Below are positions 1 to 8,367 of a stretch of DNA of 46,091 bases, in pieces. Source of the stretch: Marinoscillum furvescens DSM 4134 (GTDB lineage: Bacteria; Bacteroidota; Bacteroidia; Cytophagales; Cyclobacteriaceae); contig NZ_QREG01000008.1 in the NCBI RefSeq assembly GCF_003386095.1, positions 159,692-205,782 on the forward strand, read 5' to 3'. The notes beneath the pieces are model-generated. The model had not been told where the DNA came from. It did not search any database and saw only the letters and a list, made by a program, of their open reading frames with translations. The position numbers were made by a program, and so were the translations under genes. Each line of letters opens with the position of its first letter. Within the stretch, counting starts at the first letter, position 1.

Positions 1-801
1 CTGCATTAGCGATGATCCAAAGCTTAATCGATGAACGGTGTTGTTGCCAAATGATATGCCATAACCATAAAACGATCCCCCCTCATATACCACTTCTAAA
101 TCTGCTAATAAATCTGCTCCCGCTATTGCATCCGAGGTAAAAGCCGATATACTTGCGCGATCTGTCTTCACACTTGTACCCAGGTTTAAAACAGTGTAAG
201 TGTCCGTGGCAATGTTGGAGGCAATCAGATAATGTACTCCCTCTGCTTCTACATAACCCAAGCCACGTGGTGCACTAATTGAGCCTATCCCTCCTAAATC
301 TTCAATAGCCGGCGCACTGGAAAGGTCCAAACCGAAGGTTAACCGGAATAATTTATTGTTACCCGAGCTCAATAAAAAGCCTACCCATTCATCCGACTCC
401 CGCAGCAAGACAAAACCGTCAGCTTTATTGAGGCCACTGATAGGGATACTGGAAACAGTCGGTGATGGATTATCAAGTGATACGCCGAATGAAATACGTA
501 CTAATGAGTTTTGATTCCTGGAGGTAACAAATCCGTACCACTCCCCCGCATCTTCAACTATCTTTATTCGCTGAGGATTGTTAACACCATTGAGACTCAT
601 TAATGTTGATACTGTTGGAGTAGAGGCTAAGTCCCCGAAACAAAAATCCCATTCATAACTAACCGCATTTACCGACTCATTCGATAGTGAAAGACTTTCT
701 TCTAAGCACAATGAAGGCTGGACAGAAAAATCAGCCTGAGGCTGACCTATAGCAGGGTAAATCAGCCCTGTTACCACCAAAAAACTTGCTACATAATTCA
801 T
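1..801 (-). CDS. Secreted repeat protein, N-terminal part (runs off left edge)
   Basis: An open frame runs from ATG at 801 down to the window edge, giving 267 codons with no stop. Residues 1-19 are a short hydrophobic signal peptide ending at Ala-Ile-Gly-Gln. Residues 24-57 resemble the start of a PKD-type Ig fold (ADFSVQP..., then YEWDF). After that come about four units spaced 51-54 residues apart, marked by EWYGF (87), EWVGF (138), HYLIA (190) and FYGYG (244). Each is followed by an xLxRxxFGxSL-like strand, which could be beta-propeller blades or a beta-solenoid. Such proteins in Bacteroidota are usually large surface proteins exported by T9SS with a C-terminal sorting domain, but that end lies outside the window. 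The 82-base gap to the next gene shows no convincing promoter. The reading frame is certain; the function is unknown. Confidence 0.8.
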   Translation of the reverse strand, partial: MNYVASFLVVTGLIYPAIGQPQADFSVQPSLCLEESLSLSNESVNAVSYEWDFCFGDLASTPTVSTLMSLNGVNNPQRIKIVEDAGEWYGFVTSRNQNSLVRISFGVSLDNPSPTVSSIPISGLNKADGFVLLRESDEWVGFLLSSGNNKLFRLTFGLDLSSAPAIEDLGGIGSISAPRGLGYVEAEGVHYLIASNIATDTYTVLNLGTSVKTDRASISAFTSDAIAGADLLADLEVVYEGGSFYGYGISFGNNTVHRLSFGSSLMQ

Positions 802-883
802 CCCCTCATGGTAAAACATACATGAATAAACAAAAATTCACTTTCCATTATTGCTTATTTAGACAAACCATACATTTATCTAA

Positions 884-1858
884 TTAAAGATCGGCTAACT
901 TAAGTTGAGCTCCTACCTTTTCGAGTAAAAGTCCAATTTTGTAAACAACCTTCTTTAGAAACGAAGGGCGATTTTGACTCCTAAGAATCTTGAAATCTAC
1001 TATTCTATTCCATCTACTCTGAGGAAACATTTTCTCCTGAAAATTTTTGACAGATTTGTAATCATGGGAGTCTATTTTTTCCTTGACGTACTTAACTAAA
1101 TCTGAATTTGAATAATTTTTAGATTTTTCAGGGAGCCAATCAATGTTTATTACTGATTTTGAAATTCGATAGATTTCACCTGCGTCAACTGTTATTTCAT
1201 TTTCATAAATTGAGCCAGCCATTTCGCCTAAAAGGGCAACCACAAAGTCGAAATCTTTAGCTGTATTATCAGCCCAAAACCTTCTTAGTTCCTTGCGATG
1301 AGTTCTGTGCTTCTTAGCCTGAAGAAAACATTTTTTGTAAATATCTAGATAATGCTGCTCGAAATCATGAATACCAACCAGCGCATCACACTGCATGCGA
1401 GGATATCCATCAAGCGCCATTTGATTCATCATATCTGTTTCAGGACGCAAGCTATCCGGAATCTTATTCAACGCTAGATGACACAATTCAACCCGATACA
1501 AATGATTTCCAGCTGGTCTTAATATCCCGAAAAATTTGTCCAGAATTAATCCTTGGATTTCGAACACATTTTCATGCATTAAGCAAGCATTTTCAAATAA
1601 CTTTTTAATGCCCTCCTTGCTAACTAACACATCAGCATCAATACATAAAAGCCATTTTTTCTTACTTTCTATTCCTTTCTTTAAACCCTCTTTAACTGTC
1701 TCAGCAAATGGCACTAACCCTATTTCAATAATATTACTTGAGGAAAAGATATCCTCTAAAAGTATCCTTGAAGCTTTCTTGGTTCGTTCATTTAATGCTC
1801 TGTGAACGACCAAAACATCTTCTCTAAGCGTTTTCTCTACGGATTCATCTGAAAGCAT
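884..1858 (-). CDS. GT-A-like glycosyltransferase of the glycan locus
   Basis: This last gene of the minus-strand glycan locus encodes about 324 aa. A beta-strand followed by ALNERT near the N-terminus and the motif LLCIDADVLV (about residues 70-79 of this start) look like a GT-A nucleotide-sugar fold with a DxD metal site. The rest matches no family I can name, so donor and acceptor are unknown. An upstream ATG at 1918 would add 20 residues but overlap the preceding methyltransferase gene by 74 bases. The ATG at 1858 gives only a 14-base overlap and still precedes the first beta strand, so I prefer it. Its position after the two methyltransferases suggests a late or decorating step in glycan assembly. 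It could instead be a GT-like protein with no transferase activity. Confidence 0.7.
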   Translation of the reverse strand: MLSDESVEKTLREDVLVVHRALNERTKKASRILLEDIFSSSNIIEIGLVPFAETVKEGLKKGIESKKKWLLCIDADVLVSKEGIKKLFENACLMHENVFEIQGLILDKFFGILRPAGNHLYRVELCHLALNKIPDSLRPETDMMNQMALDGYPRMQCDALVGIHDFEQHYLDIYKKCFLQAKKHRTHRKELRRFWADNTAKDFDFVVALLGEMAGSIYENEITVDAGEIYRISKSVINIDWLPEKSKNYSNSDLVKYVKEKIDSHDYKSVKNFQEKMFPQSRWNRIVDFKILRSQNRPSFLKKVVYKIGLLLEKVGAQLKLADL

Positions 1859-2555
1859 CCATGATTTGTTTAAAACGATCTTTAACACTTGGGTTAGTTC
1901 TTTCATTCTTAATTGCATGGCAACCTACGAAATTTTCAAATCCATCCCCCGTACTGGTCGGGTCTTCATATGAAAAATGAGGCGGTATTTTTTTACTCCA
2001 CTCTTTTATATTTTTCGTTCCTATTGCGAATAAATAAACTGAAGCATTAGGTTCTGAATTAAAACTCAGATAGAGCAAATTCATGCCTTGTTCTTCAAAC
2101 ATTTTCTTGATTGTTAAAGGCGTGAATCGCCAGTAATCACCATAATCCGCATGCATTTGCTGTAGAAATGGAACTACTATAATTACTATGTCGTTACTCA
2201 ACTTGCATAAGTTAGCAAACGCTATATGAACTTCATAAATGTGTTCTAAAACTGTATGATTAAACACGACATCATATTTTTCAATCAGACCCTGATCCAA
2301 TTTTTTTGTGAGATCTAAGAATATCTCTCCTTTTTCACCCTGAAATCCTCTAGCCTCAGATTTATAGTTGGAAATAGCATATGATGAAGCATTTTTGAAA
2401 TAATTCTTGTAATGTTCCCCCTCCTTATCTTCATCTTTCCACCCACTCACATTGATGACATTTCCTCTGAAAAGATGCGCAAACTTCTTGAGTTCTTGAT
2501 TTGACCAAACCCTAGGAAGTCGGAACTTACGATCAATCCCCTTTTTATATTCCAT
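1845..2555 (-). CDS. Class I SAM-dependent methyltransferase, paralogue A
   Basis: The protein has 236 aa. The methyltransferase core is recognisable by the strand YDVVFNHTVLEH (about 93-104, the post-I/motif II region), by IVIIVVPF (motif III region) and by the DYWRFT block (about 140-145) seen in type-11-like methyltransferases of polysaccharide loci. The SAM-binding loop is not a classic GxGxG: it reads NVSGWKDEDKEG, then Y..YF. The neighbouring methyltransferase shares the same DKEGxxYxxYF and DYWRFT blocks, so the two are probably ancient tandem duplicates. They overlap by 11 bases (2545-2555), which points to translational coupling. Likely role: O-methylation of a sugar in the exported glycan, possibly at the chain end. 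Target position is unknown. Confidence 0.8.
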   Translation of the reverse strand: MEYKKGIDRKFRLPRVWSNQELKKFAHLFRGNVINVSGWKDEDKEGEHYKNYFKNASSYAISNYKSEARGFQGEKGEIFLDLTKKLDQGLIEKYDVVFNHTVLEHIYEVHIAFANLCKLSNDIVIIVVPFLQQMHADYGDYWRFTPLTIKKMFEEQGMNLLYLSFNSEPNASVYLFAIGTKNIKEWSKKIPPHFSYEDPTSTGDGFENFVGCHAIKNERTNPSVKDRFKQIMDAFR

Positions 2556-3165
2556 TTCTCTCAGGCTTACTTAGAAGAATACAATAACCACTTATAGTCC
2601 TATCTTCAGACCAGTACTTATTCCTATCTCTTACACTTCGGATAACAGACGGAATATGGTGAATCCATTCTATTTCCAGGTCTGGAAATAGTACGGCAAT
2701 TGAATCATCTGTAAAGCGCCAATAATCACTATATCTTCCTTCAGGATCTTTATGTATCGGATAAAAAAAAGGCAGTGTTAGATAAAGTCTACCACCAGTC
2801 TTTAACATGGCGCTCAAATTATCGGCGACCAAAAACGGGTTTTTAACGTGCTCAAGCACGCTCATACAAAGCACCAAATCAAATTTGAATTGCAACTTCA
2901 CATCACTTAAATCCAATTGAAAATGATATGGCTCGTCTGAGGAATAGTTAATGTCTAATGTGTGATATTGCCCATCAGAAAAATAGTCTTCATATCTTTT
3001 TCCTTCCTTATCTTTCTCAAGAGGATGTGATCCTACATTCAGACATTTCCCATTAAAATCATTCGTAATTTCCTTGAGGTACTTGTTCTGATATTTCCTA
3101 AATACACTTACAGCAAAATCACCTGAAACACGTATTCTGGAAGAGTTTCTAAAAATCTTAAACAT
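2545..3165 (-). CDS. Class I SAM-dependent methyltransferase, paralogue B
   Basis: The protein has 206 aa. A SAM-binding region reads CLNVGSHPLEKDKEG followed by YEDYF. Then come LDINYSSDEPYH (acidic loop), FDLVLCMSVLEHV (motif II region), GGRLYLTLPFF (motif III region) and DYWRFT. This is a typical small methyltransferase-11-like fold. It starts 3 bases after the stop of the asparagine-synthase-like gene upstream and overlaps the next methyltransferase by 11 bases, so the three genes are very likely co-transcribed. In ABC-exported O-antigens a methyltransferase can cap the non-reducing end and set chain length. Its place just after the Wzm/Wzt/AsnB genes makes that a reasonable hypothesis, but plain sugar decoration is equally possible. 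Confidence 0.82.
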   Translation of the reverse strand: MFKIFRNSSRIRVSGDFAVSVFRKYQNKYLKEITNDFNGKCLNVGSHPLEKDKEGKRYEDYFSDGQYHTLDINYSSDEPYHFQLDLSDVKLQFKFDLVLCMSVLEHVKNPFLVADNLSAMLKTGGRLYLTLPFFYPIHKDPEGRYSDYWRFTDDSIAVLFPDLEIEWIHHIPSVIRSVRDRNKYWSEDRTISGYCILLSKPERNGI

Positions 3166-3168
3166 ATG

Positions 3169-4944
3169 TTAATTATACCATCTTCTAAGCCAATATTCTA
3201 ATACAACCACCGACCAATAAGCCTTAGCTCCAAACTTCTCCATATTACTAAAATAATTCGGATTCAAAATACCTAAGCCTCGAACTACCCCACTAAGCAC
3301 GTCATTTTTAAATCTTTTGTTTTCAAAGATCCTCAATAATGGATTACTAAATCCGCGTTTTGGCAATTCAAGAAATTGATTGTTTATTCTAGATTTTAAA
3401 TATTCATTTAGTAAAAACTTTTTTACCTCCGGTTTAAAGTAAACTTTTTCATTAAATGACAAAACCAATTCAACCAAATTGTGATCTAAAAAAGGCACCC
3501 TTACTTCCAATGAATTTGCCATACTGGAGCGGTCAGCCCTTGTGAGGCAAGCTTCTAGAAGGAATGTATCAAAATCAATTAGCTGGAAATTTTTAACAAG
3601 ACTATCTTTATTAAGATTTGCTTTTTCGTAAACCCAGGTAGTTCTGTAATTAGCATCTTGGTATTCCTTTGAAAGGAATTGATTTAAAGTGAAATTTGAG
3701 CTAGGAGGCATGTAACTCACCTTTTGATCATAACTCTTTACCAGATAACTGAAATACAATTTGGAAAAGAGGCTATGAATGATTCTTTTAATGGGAGAAG
3801 AGTTTTGATGTTCTGATAACAGCTTTGCATGCCATTTATATCCACCCAGAACCTCATCCCCACCGTCTCCTGCCAAAACAACCTTACAATGCTTTGAAGC
3901 AAGATTAGAAACTTGATAATAGGGAAGTTCTCCTGTGGTACAGTAAGGTTCATCGTAATAGTACGCTAGCTGAGATATGTGCCCTAAATTAGCATCGGTC
4001 AACACTCTTTCATAATGAGTAGTGCCAAGTTCTTTACTGATAGCACGTGCATCCATATGCTCAGACCTATTCCAACCCTCAAAGCCAATGCTGTAAGAAG
4101 CTAAAGGTCGGTTTGATTCAAGTACAGCTGTTGAAATAGCTGTCGAATCATAGCCACCGCTCAAGAAAATGCCGACCGGTACATCGCTTTCCAAGTGACT
4201 TAAAACGGATTTATTGAACTGTGTCTCAAAAAGTGATACTGCCTCCCTTTCATCAATTATGGCATTTCCAGTTCTAAGCCGATAATAACGCTTTTTCGAA
4301 AGTTTAAGATTTGAGTCGACTTCTATATAATAACCCGGATCAAGCTTGTGAACTTCATTCCAAATTGTAGCAGGACCAGGAATATAACCATATGTGAAGT
4401 AATCGCTTATGACACCTTTATTTAGTGTAAATCCCTGATTTTCGAGTCCTTTTATTTCTGATGAAAAGCCAAAATGGCTTGCTTGATGTGTGTAATAGAG
4501 TGGCTTTATTCCAAATCGATCTCTAGCGCAATAGAGTGTTTTACTTTGATCATCCCAGATTGCGAACGCAAACATTCCATTAATCCGATTTAAAAGTTCT
4601 TTTATGCCCCACTGCTCATAACCATGTACTAGTACTTCCGTATCTGAATGAGAGCGAAAAGTGTGGCCACAATTAATTAACTCCTCACGCAGTTTCCGAA
4701 AATTATATATTTCACCGTTAAATGTAATCCACACAGTTGAATCTTCATTGCACATTGGCTGCTTACCATCATCCGTAAGATCTATAATTGCAAGCCTCCT
4801 ATGCCCCAAAGCAACTCTTCCGTCATTTAACACTTCTGTACCAAATCCATCTGGCCCGCGATGTGTCATGGCATCTCTGCATTCATCAAAAGCGGTCACA
4901 TCAATTTGCTCACCAAGATTAAGCTCACCTAAAATCCCGCACAT
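3169..4944 (-). CDS. asnB: AsnB-type glutamine amidotransferase (asparagine synthase-like), copy 1
   Basis: The protein has 591 aa, within the normal AsnB range. It begins MCG, so Cys2 is the N-terminal nucleophile of the class II glutamine amidotransferase domain (about 1-200, with RGPDG, FNGEIYN and SDTEVL blocks). The synthetase domain follows with the pyrophosphate-binding loop SGGYDS at 262-267 and LAGDGGDEVLGGY. Classical AsnB makes asparagine from aspartate, glutamine and ATP. Inside polysaccharide loci, homologues such as WbpS of Pseudomonas aeruginosa are linked to amidation of uronic acids, and that is the more likely job here because a second AsnB sits in the same locus. It lies 15 bases from the Wzt-like gene and 3 bases from the methyltransferase. 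Family assignment is firm; substrate is inferred. Confidence 0.93.
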   Translation of the reverse strand: MCGILGELNLGEQIDVTAFDECRDAMTHRGPDGFGTEVLNDGRVALGHRRLAIIDLTDDGKQPMCNEDSTVWITFNGEIYNFRKLREELINCGHTFRSHSDTEVLVHGYEQWGIKELLNRINGMFAFAIWDDQSKTLYCARDRFGIKPLYYTHQASHFGFSSEIKGLENQGFTLNKGVISDYFTYGYIPGPATIWNEVHKLDPGYYIEVDSNLKLSKKRYYRLRTGNAIIDEREAVSLFETQFNKSVLSHLESDVPVGIFLSGGYDSTAISTAVLESNRPLASYSIGFEGWNRSEHMDARAISKELGTTHYERVLTDANLGHISQLAYYYDEPYCTTGELPYYQVSNLASKHCKVVLAGDGGDEVLGGYKWHAKLLSEHQNSSPIKRIIHSLFSKLYFSYLVKSYDQKVSYMPPSSNFTLNQFLSKEYQDANYRTTWVYEKANLNKDSLVKNFQLIDFDTFLLEACLTRADRSSMANSLEVRVPFLDHNLVELVLSFNEKVYFKPEVKKFLLNEYLKSRINNQFLELPKRGFSNPLLRIFENKRFKNDVLSGVVRGLGILNPNYFSNMEKFGAKAYWSVVVLEYWLRRWYN

Positions 4945-4959
4945 TTGATTGAAAATTCA

Positions 4960-6219
4960 TTAACCAACTATTTCCCATTTACACCGGTTACTTGCAAAGT
5001 AACCATGCTGTTTTGTGTTTAAAGTAATACCTGTGCCATATATATCCGTTTCTTGAACATTTAAGCTGGCCGCCCCCAATACATAATCGAGCACCTGTTT
5101 TGATTGAGCCGCCCACAGGTTAATCTCATACTTATGTGGTAAAAGTCTTAAATCTTCCAATTCTATTGTAATCTTTCCTTTTCCAGCAGTTACACTTAAT
5201 GGCGCTCCTTGACTAGAATTATCGACTACCATCAAGCGATCTTCAAAGGAGGCACAAATTGTCATCGCCACATGTAAGTTTCTTATGTCCAATCTTGCAT
5301 TAAAAAAAATAGTGACTGTTAGAGGTTTGCCAGTAAGGACTGGGTTTCCTTCGTTAAATTCAACTTTCTCAAATTTGAAATCAACTCCTCCTTTTCTATC
5401 ACTTCTATTAACTAAATCAATATTATCAATAGTTGCAAGGTTTCGATAATAAGCGATGGTATCCTTGACATTGGATTGAAATTTAACTTGCCCACCACTG
5501 AGCAGCAGCCCATTCTTACACAATCCCTCGACCGCCCCCATATTATGGCTGACAAAGAGCACGGTTCTTCCAGCACCAGCAACATCTTCCATCTTACCTA
5601 GGCATTTTCGTTGGAACTCAGCATCCCCCACAGCCAAAACTTCATCTATCACAAGAATTTCCGGTTCCAGATGAGCTGCAACGCTAAAAGCTAATCTTAC
5701 CTGCATACCCGAAGAGTAAAATTTAACCGGTGTATCTATATGTTTTTCTACCCCTGAAAATGCAACGATCTCATCAAATTTTTTATCAATCTCCCACTTT
5801 CTCATTCCCAGAATAGTACCATTCATGTAGATATTATCTCTACCCGTTAGCTCAGGATGAAAGCCAGTGCCTACTTCTAATAGTGATGACACCTTCCCCC
5901 GGATAGTGATTCTTCCTTCGGTTGGCTCGGTTATGCGACTTAATATTTTAAGAAGTGTACTCTTTCCTGCACCATTATGACCTATGATACCTAAAACTTC
6001 ACCTTGATTTACTTCAAAATTTATGTCTTTAAGTGCCCAAAATACCGAAGCATCATCTTCCTTACTAAATTTTGTTAGGCTTTTAATTTTCTTGAAATTA
6101 TTGATAGGGTACATAAGTGCATCCTTAATCCTTTCAGAAAAAGTATCAACCTTTTTCTTTCCCTCACCTAATCGGTATTTCTTTGAAATCCCCTCAACTC
6201 TTATAATTGGATCGCTCAT
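4960..6219 (-). CDS. wzt: Polysaccharide ABC exporter, ATP-binding protein (Wzt-like, with C-terminal domain)
   Basis: The protein has 419 aa. The nucleotide-binding domain (about 1-245) shows Walker A GHNGAGKST (80-88), signature YSSGMQVRL (168-176) and Walker B ILVIDEVLAVGD (188-199). This is the pattern of the O-antigen/teichoic-acid export family (Wzt, TagH, RfbE). The extra segment at about 270-419 is predicted to be beta-rich and matches the Wzt C-terminal domain, which in E. coli O8/O9 systems recognises the finished, capped glycan. It pairs with the permease gene 3 bases upstream. Presence of this domain suggests that export is selective for a modified chain end. Assignment is strong; cargo is inferred. 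Confidence 0.93.
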   Translation of the reverse strand: MSDPIIRVEGISKKYRLGEGKKKVDTFSERIKDALMYPINNFKKIKSLTKFSKEDDASVFWALKDINFEVNQGEVLGIIGHNGAGKSTLLKILSRITEPTEGRITIRGKVSSLLEVGTGFHPELTGRDNIYMNGTILGMRKWEIDKKFDEIVAFSGVEKHIDTPVKFYSSGMQVRLAFSVAAHLEPEILVIDEVLAVGDAEFQRKCLGKMEDVAGAGRTVLFVSHNMGAVEGLCKNGLLLSGGQVKFQSNVKDTIAYYRNLATIDNIDLVNRSDRKGGVDFKFEKVEFNEGNPVLTGKPLTVTIFFNARLDIRNLHVAMTICASFEDRLMVVDNSSQGAPLSVTAGKGKITIELEDLRLLPHKYEINLWAAQSKQVLDYVLGAASLNVQETDIYGTGITLNTKQHGYFASNRCKWEIVG

Positions 6220-6222
6220 AAG

Positions 6223-7044
6223 TTATGTAAGGTCTGCAAACTTTCTTTCCATTTTTTGAAAGTAGAAAGCACCAAATAAAAATAAAATTAAAGCTACAAT
6301 AGCGGATATACTTATTAGTGGCCATGGCATCTCCTTAGTGCCTAGGAATGCTGATCGCATACCTTCAATAACTCCAACCATGGGATTAAGTGCATAAACA
6401 TACAAATACTCTTTCGGTATAATTTCTATAGAATAAACCACTGGAGCCCCATACATAAGAACCCTGACTAAAAAGGACATTGCATATTGTACATCTCTAT
6501 ACTGCACAGCAAGTGAGGACAGAATCATCCCAGTCCCTAGAGATGTCATAACCAGAATTATTAAGAGCAATGGAAAAACTAAGACTTCAATTCCCGGTGC
6601 AAATTGATAGTAGATAAAAAAACCCAACATTACAACAAACCCAATTGCAAAATCCAGCAGTTTAGAAAAGACTGATGATAACGGAAGTATTAAGCGTGGG
6701 AAATAAACCTTGCTAATAAGATTTTTATTTTGAATTAGGCTGGTCGAGCTTTCCGTTAAAATATTCGAAAAATAATTCCAGGGAACCATTGCCACAAAAC
6801 TAAATAGGATGTAAGGAACCCCATCACTTGATAATGCAGCTAAATTCCCAAAAACAACTGTGAAAATCAGCGTTTGAGTAAGGGGTTGCAAAATAGCCCA
6901 CCCCACTCCTAGAACTGACTGTGCATATTTTGCTTTTATGCTACGAATGGTTAGAAAGTAAAGCAAATCCCGATACCGAACGCTTTCACGTATACTAATT
7001 AGTTTCCAACCTTTATCAGGCTCTATAACAATTACATCACTCAT
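6223..7044 (-). CDS. wzm: Polysaccharide ABC exporter, permease (Wzm-like)
   Basis: The protein has 273 aa, the usual size of ABC-2 type O-antigen/teichoic-acid permeases. The N-terminal block YRDLLYFLTIRSIKAKYAQS, then LGVGWAILQPL, is a conserved hallmark of Wzm/TagG/KpsM proteins, and about six membrane segments follow. It would form the membrane channel for a lipid-linked glycan, powered by the downstream Wzt-like ATPase (3-base gap). Its start overlaps the stop of the preceding glycosyltransferase by 4 bases (ATGA), indicating coupled translation. Confidence 0.93.
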   Translation of the reverse strand: MSDVIVIEPDKGWKLISIRESVRYRDLLYFLTIRSIKAKYAQSVLGVGWAILQPLTQTLIFTVVFGNLAALSSDGVPYILFSFVAMVPWNYFSNILTESSTSLIQNKNLISKVYFPRLILPLSSVFSKLLDFAIGFVVMLGFFIYYQFAPGIEVLVFPLLLIILVMTSLGTGMILSSLAVQYRDVQYAMSFLVRVLMYGAPVVYSIEIIPKEYLYVYALNPMVGVIEGMRSAFLGTKEMPWPLISISAIVALILFLFGAFYFQKMERKFADLT

Positions 7045-8108
7045 GATTTCATTCGTTTATCAAGCTCCCGTTTCAATGAATCTATACAAGAATACTTGGT
7101 ATATTTATCTTTCACCAATTTATAGCCATTCTTGCCCATTAACCGGGCTTTTGTTTTATTCTCAAATAGGTTATTCAAATACCGCCCAGCCTTCTGAGTA
7201 TCATGCTCGTCTACCAAAAATCCATTTTCTCCATGTACGATAATATCTGAATTGCCACCATGCCTTGTTGCAATGACAGGGAGACCAGACCCCATTGCCT
7301 CCAAAATAACATTCGGCAAACCTTCTTGATCACCATTGCTAGCTGTGACCGAATGATTTATCAGGCAAAAGCTTTCTTGCATTAAAGCCCTTACTTCGGT
7401 CGGGGTAGCGACCCCATAAAAATTTACACAGCTCTCGATTCCAAGATTGAAAACCAACTCTTTACATTCTTGAAGCATTACCCCATCACCCACCATCAAA
7501 AGTTTTATGTTACTGCTGTTCTTTAAGGATTCATTAAATGCTCTAATTACTAAGGTTGGTCCTTTTTTTTCAACAAACCTCCCGACAAACAAGACTGCAT
7601 TCGATTTGACACTAAAGACATTATCATTGAAAATATTGACATCATATCCGCTTGGAATAATAACTACATTATCTAAATGGCAACCAATTTTCTCAAGTTT
7701 AGCTAACATAGAATTTGACTTAACAACAATTAATTTAGCATACTTACTCAATTCAATGTACCTCTTCAAATACAAGCTGACATACCGATCAATCGATAAG
7801 TCAAACCCTCTAAACTCGACTGCTAATGGTATTCCATATTTTTTGGCAAAAGGCAAGATTTCTGCTCCAATTGTTCCAAATTCGGCCAATAAAATATCAA
7901 TTCTATTTCTCCTCAATTTGTAGAGCATTAACTTCTCCTTAAAATACCTATAACCCTTTTTGAGTGGATTACTTACTCCGTACAGAGGGTATTCAGATGA
8001 GAAAGTTGAGATCGTTGCTAGGTGATTAATATGGCTTTCTAAAAATGTCCCTGAATACGCTATGTTATTAGGCAACACAAGTGCTATTCTATAATTTCTC
8101 TTCATCAA
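7041..8108 (-). CDS. GT4-family glycosyltransferase
   Basis: The protein has 355 aa with a GT-B fold. The N-terminal domain includes LLAEFGTIGAEILPFAKKYG and VEFRGFD. The C-terminal domain has VLFVGRFVEKKGPTLVIRAF and the donor-site block EGLPNVILEAMGSGLPVIAT (EX7E-type motif), then GENGFLV. It adds a sugar to the growing glycan at the inner membrane; the sugar is unknown. It overlaps the permease by 4 bases. The N-terminal region is clearly related to the truncated open frame just upstream at 8149-8349, so this may be one member of a former tandem pair. Start ATG at 8108; one codon further in is a second ATG. Confidence 0.9.
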   Translation of the reverse strand: MMKRNYRIALVLPNNIAYSGTFLESHINHLATISTFSSEYPLYGVSNPLKKGYRYFKEKLMLYKLRRNRIDILLAEFGTIGAEILPFAKKYGIPLAVEFRGFDLSIDRYVSLYLKRYIELSKYAKLIVVKSNSMLAKLEKIGCHLDNVVIIPSGYDVNIFNDNVFSVKSNAVLFVGRFVEKKGPTLVIRAFNESLKNSSNIKLLMVGDGVMLQECKELVFNLGIESCVNFYGVATPTEVRALMQESFCLINHSVTASNGDQEGLPNVILEAMGSGLPVIATRHGGNSDIIVHGENGFLVDEHDTQKAGRYLNNLFENKTKARLMGKNGYKLVKDKYTKYSCIDSLKRELDKRMKS

Positions 8109-8148
8109 ATTATTCCATCAATCTGACATATAATTTAAGGCTAACTCA

Positions 8149-8349
8149 TCACCTATCTCTAATCATTCTCCGAAACCCACGTAACCAGAAGGGCTGGATA
8201 CTCTTTCCGTTACAAACTAATGGGATTTTACCTCCATAGAAAAAGCATTGCGGTTGAAGTAACCTCAAGTGAGCGTTAATAAATGTTTCGGATATGGCTG
8301 GTTTAGCGGGAGCTACTATTGCCAGTCTTAATTTTTTCCTTTTCATCAT
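8149..8349 (-). pseudogene. Truncated N-terminal fragment of a GT4 glycosyltransferase
   Basis: This 66-codon frame encodes only the first Rossmann strand and helix of a GT-B enzyme: MMKRKKLRLAIVAPAKPA, then SETFINAH, FFYGG and a basic end RGFRRMIRDR. The layout parallels the start of the next gene (MMKRNYRIALVLP, then SGTFLESHINHL), so the two are paralogues. The frame stops where the linker to the rest of a GT would begin. Only 40 bases separate it from the intact GT4 gene, and those bases contain further stops, so no simple single-base frameshift restores a longer protein. It is best read as the remnant of a glycosyltransferase gene left by deletion or recombination. It could still be translated as a small protein, since its start context is intact. 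Confidence 0.6.
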
Positions 8350-8367
8350 AGATTACAATACCAAGAA

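Noticed and set aside
1859-1918. Longer start for the GT-A-like gene at 1918
   Set aside because: It would overlap the methyltransferase gene by 74 bases and adds residues before the first predicted beta-strand.
8109-8148. Single-base frameshift joining the GT fragment to the next gene
   Set aside because: The 40-base gap has further stops, and the intact gene carries its own complete N-terminus, so fusion would duplicate that region.
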